From positions 3,534,001 through 3,598,000 of the forward strand of contig NZ_JBBOZQ010000001.1 in assembly GCF_038008685.1 (NCBI RefSeq): a stretch of DNA of 64,000 nucleotides. The letters are read 5' to 3'. Shown here one piece after another: positions 62,924-64,000 of this stretch. This stretch comes from Lysinibacillus sp. FSL W8-0992 (GTDB lineage: Bacteria; Bacillota; Bacilli; Bacillales_A; Planococcaceae). The translations under genes and the position numbers were made by a program. The notes beneath the pieces are model-generated. The model made no database searches, had not been told where the DNA came from, and was given only the letters and a program-made list of their open reading frames with translations. The stretch's first letter is position 1; each line of letters starts with the position of its first letter.

Positions 62924-63824
62924 ATAATGACCTCCATAAATAAAAGGTTGCATATGCTTGCCACCCTTGCCATTGTGCTTCAAACTCTTTTAATTCATCT
63001 ATTGTCGGTTTTCGATCTAATGCTAGTTGCATTTTCAAGGCATTATGAAGCCCTACATCTGCAATAGGAAACGAGGTTGGATCATGAAAACATTTCATTA
63101 GGACATAATCCGCAGTCCATGCTCCGACTCCTCTTATTGCCATAAGAAATTTCTTCATGCTCGTACGATTTTGTTCCTTCAACAATTTTTCTTTATTTAA
63201 TTCACCACTTGCCATCGCTTGTGCAATTGTAATTATATATTCGGCTTTTCGAACAGTAAATTGTAATGCTTTTACATCTTCTACTTCTAAAGACGCGATT
63301 TTTTCACATGTTGGAAATACTAAATAGGTTTCCCCTTTATACGTCACACTTTCACCAAAATGTTCAACAAATCGTTTTTTTAGTGTATAGGCGAATGTTA
63401 AATTTATTTGTTGTCCGATAATCGCCCATACAAGTGCTTCAAATAAATCAGGAATACCTATTATCCGTAATCCATAATATTTTTTTACAGGTTGTTGCAA
63501 AATAGCATCTTGTTGTGCCATGTTATAAAAAGGCGCCAAGTTTCGATCTAAGTCGAACCATTCCCTTATATAAGCTATCACTTGTTCAACAGCAGCTTTA
63601 GAAGGCGTTTTGAGTGGAAAGTGAACCTGAATCTTTTGTGCGCTATAGCCAATTTTACATAGGATGAATTCATTATTAATTTTTAGTAATTTGTATAAAA
63701 TTTTATCTTTTATCGTATGCAGTACTTCTTGATCGGATCTAGCTAAAAATAATAAGCATTCATCATAGTTAAATAGCATTGGCGTACTTAGCTCGATGTG
63801 GCATTTTTCATCTGACTGTTTCAT
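62910..63824 (-). CDS. alkA: DNA-3-methyladenine glycosylase II (AlkA-type)
   Basis: About 304 residues with the HhH-GPD fold: LVWAIIGQQINLTFAYTLKK, hairpin MAIRGVGAWTADYVLMKCF and the catalytic aspartate in PIADVGLHNALK. It excises N3-alkylated purines. It overlaps adaA upstream and ogt downstream, so the three are co-translated. The second ATG (63824), eight bases after GGAG, is preferred over ATG 63830. Confidence 0.93.
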   Translation of the reverse strand: MKQSDEKCHIELSTPMLFNYDECLLFLARSDQEVLHTIKDKILYKLLKINNEFILCKIGYSAQKIQVHFPLKTPSKAAVEQVIAYIREWFDLDRNLAPFYNMAQQDAILQQPVKKYYGLRIIGIPDLFEALVWAIIGQQINLTFAYTLKKRFVEHFGESVTYKGETYLVFPTCEKIASLEVEDVKALQFTVRKAEYIITIAQAMASGELNKEKLLKEQNRTSMKKFLMAIRGVGAWTADYVLMKCFHDPTSFPIADVGLHNALKMQLALDRKPTIDELKEFEAQWQGWQAYATFYLWRSLYDKV

Positions 63825-63826
63825 AT

Positions 63827-64000
63827 TCATAGCTCCTTATATTGAAGGCTTCGATATTCAGTAGGAGAGCAATCTTTTTGGCGACGAAAAACTTTGTAAA
63901 AATTAGAAGAACTGCGAAATCCAGTTTCAAAGCAAATTTCTAAAATGGTTAAATTTGTACTCTTTAGTAAATGTGCTGCTTTATCAATTCTTATTTTTTC
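63827..64000 (-). CDS. adaA: AraC-type regulator, C-terminal end (AdaA-like; 5' part outside window)
   Basis: 58 codons of the second AraC helix-turn-helix are visible: RIDKAAHLLKSTNLTILEIC, then FRSSSNFYKVFRRQKDCSPTEYR and the stop, which overlaps the alkA start. Position before alkA and ogt makes it the methylphosphotriester-sensing activator AdaA of the adaptive response. The metal-binding N-terminal domain that would prove this lies beyond the window edge. Confidence 0.85.
   Translation of the reverse strand, partial: EKIRIDKAAHLLKSTNLTILEICFETGFRSSSNFYKVFRRQKDCSPTEYRSLQYKEL

Overview
The window looks like chromosomal DNA from an AT-rich, endospore-forming Bacillota, most like Lysinibacillus or a close relative (Solibacillus, Caryophanaceae). 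The evidence is spore photoproduct lyase with SplA, one complete and one orphan gerA-type germinant receptor locus, Bacillus-style purine-rich ribosome binding sites, frequent TTG/GTG starts and many U-tailed hairpin terminators. I see no rRNA, tRNA, CRISPR array, prophage module, transposase or plasmid replication gene. Genus assignment is inference from gene content and remembered protein similarity.

Layout. 1-5.4 kb: end of a sensor kinase, a divergent MarR/quinone-reductase pair with a palindromic operator, a YqcI/YcgG protein, and an APC permease behind a DDAH-type amidinohydrolase. 5.5-7.3 kb: the splA-splB operon and a very small ORF behind a MerR-type promoter. 7.4-9.9 kb: two ECF S components (one is QueT with a structured leader), a 21-bp tandem repeat, an SDR and a DUF2829 (Tad2-like) protein. 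10.1-13.4 kb: mqo, a gene-poor stretch with coding remnants, and a cold-shock-domain protein. 13.5-19.1 kb: a histidine phosphatase, an orphan kinase, a C45 acyltransferase, DUF1540 and an orphan GerAA-type protein. 19.2-21.5 kb: a short riboflavin operon (ribE-ribB-ribH) preceded by two successive FMN riboswitches, each with its own terminator.

21.8-29.1 kb: a drug-response module (UvrA-like ATPase, DHA2 exporter, divergent MarR) and a YibE/F pair. 29.1-33.8 kb: a YxlEFG-like ABC exporter with a divergent GntR regulator, a HAD phosphatase and a VanW lipoprotein. 34-43.7 kb: a large MalT/LuxR regulator, a LysM-CAP secreted protein, duplicated 193-bp repeats, a DUF4358-MBOAT-DHHW envelope O-acylation operon, a Pyr4-like membrane protein, a multicopper-oxidase-like (laccase-domain) protein and a DUF5658 protein. 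43.7-50.8 kb: a tricistronic gerA-type operon and two amino-acid permeases.

51-61.8 kb is the most coherent metabolic block. An NCS1 permease, PreA, PreT, dihydropyrimidinase and an N-carbamoyl-amino-acid hydrolase lie on one strand, with PucR divergent and a malonate-semialdehyde dehydrogenase behind it. Together they fit import and reductive degradation of uracil/thymine (or hydantoins) to beta-alanine and then an acyl-CoA; the aminotransferase step is not in the window. The right end is an adaptive-response operon for alkylated DNA (adaA, partial; alkA; ogt).

The items most worth a second look are the tandem FMN riboswitches on a riboflavin operon lacking ribA and ribD, the queT leader whose loop can pair with its own Shine-Dalgarno, the MerR-type promoter in front of a 28-codon ORF with no merR nearby, the host-encoded Tad2-like protein, the Pyr4-like membrane protein, and the repeat families.
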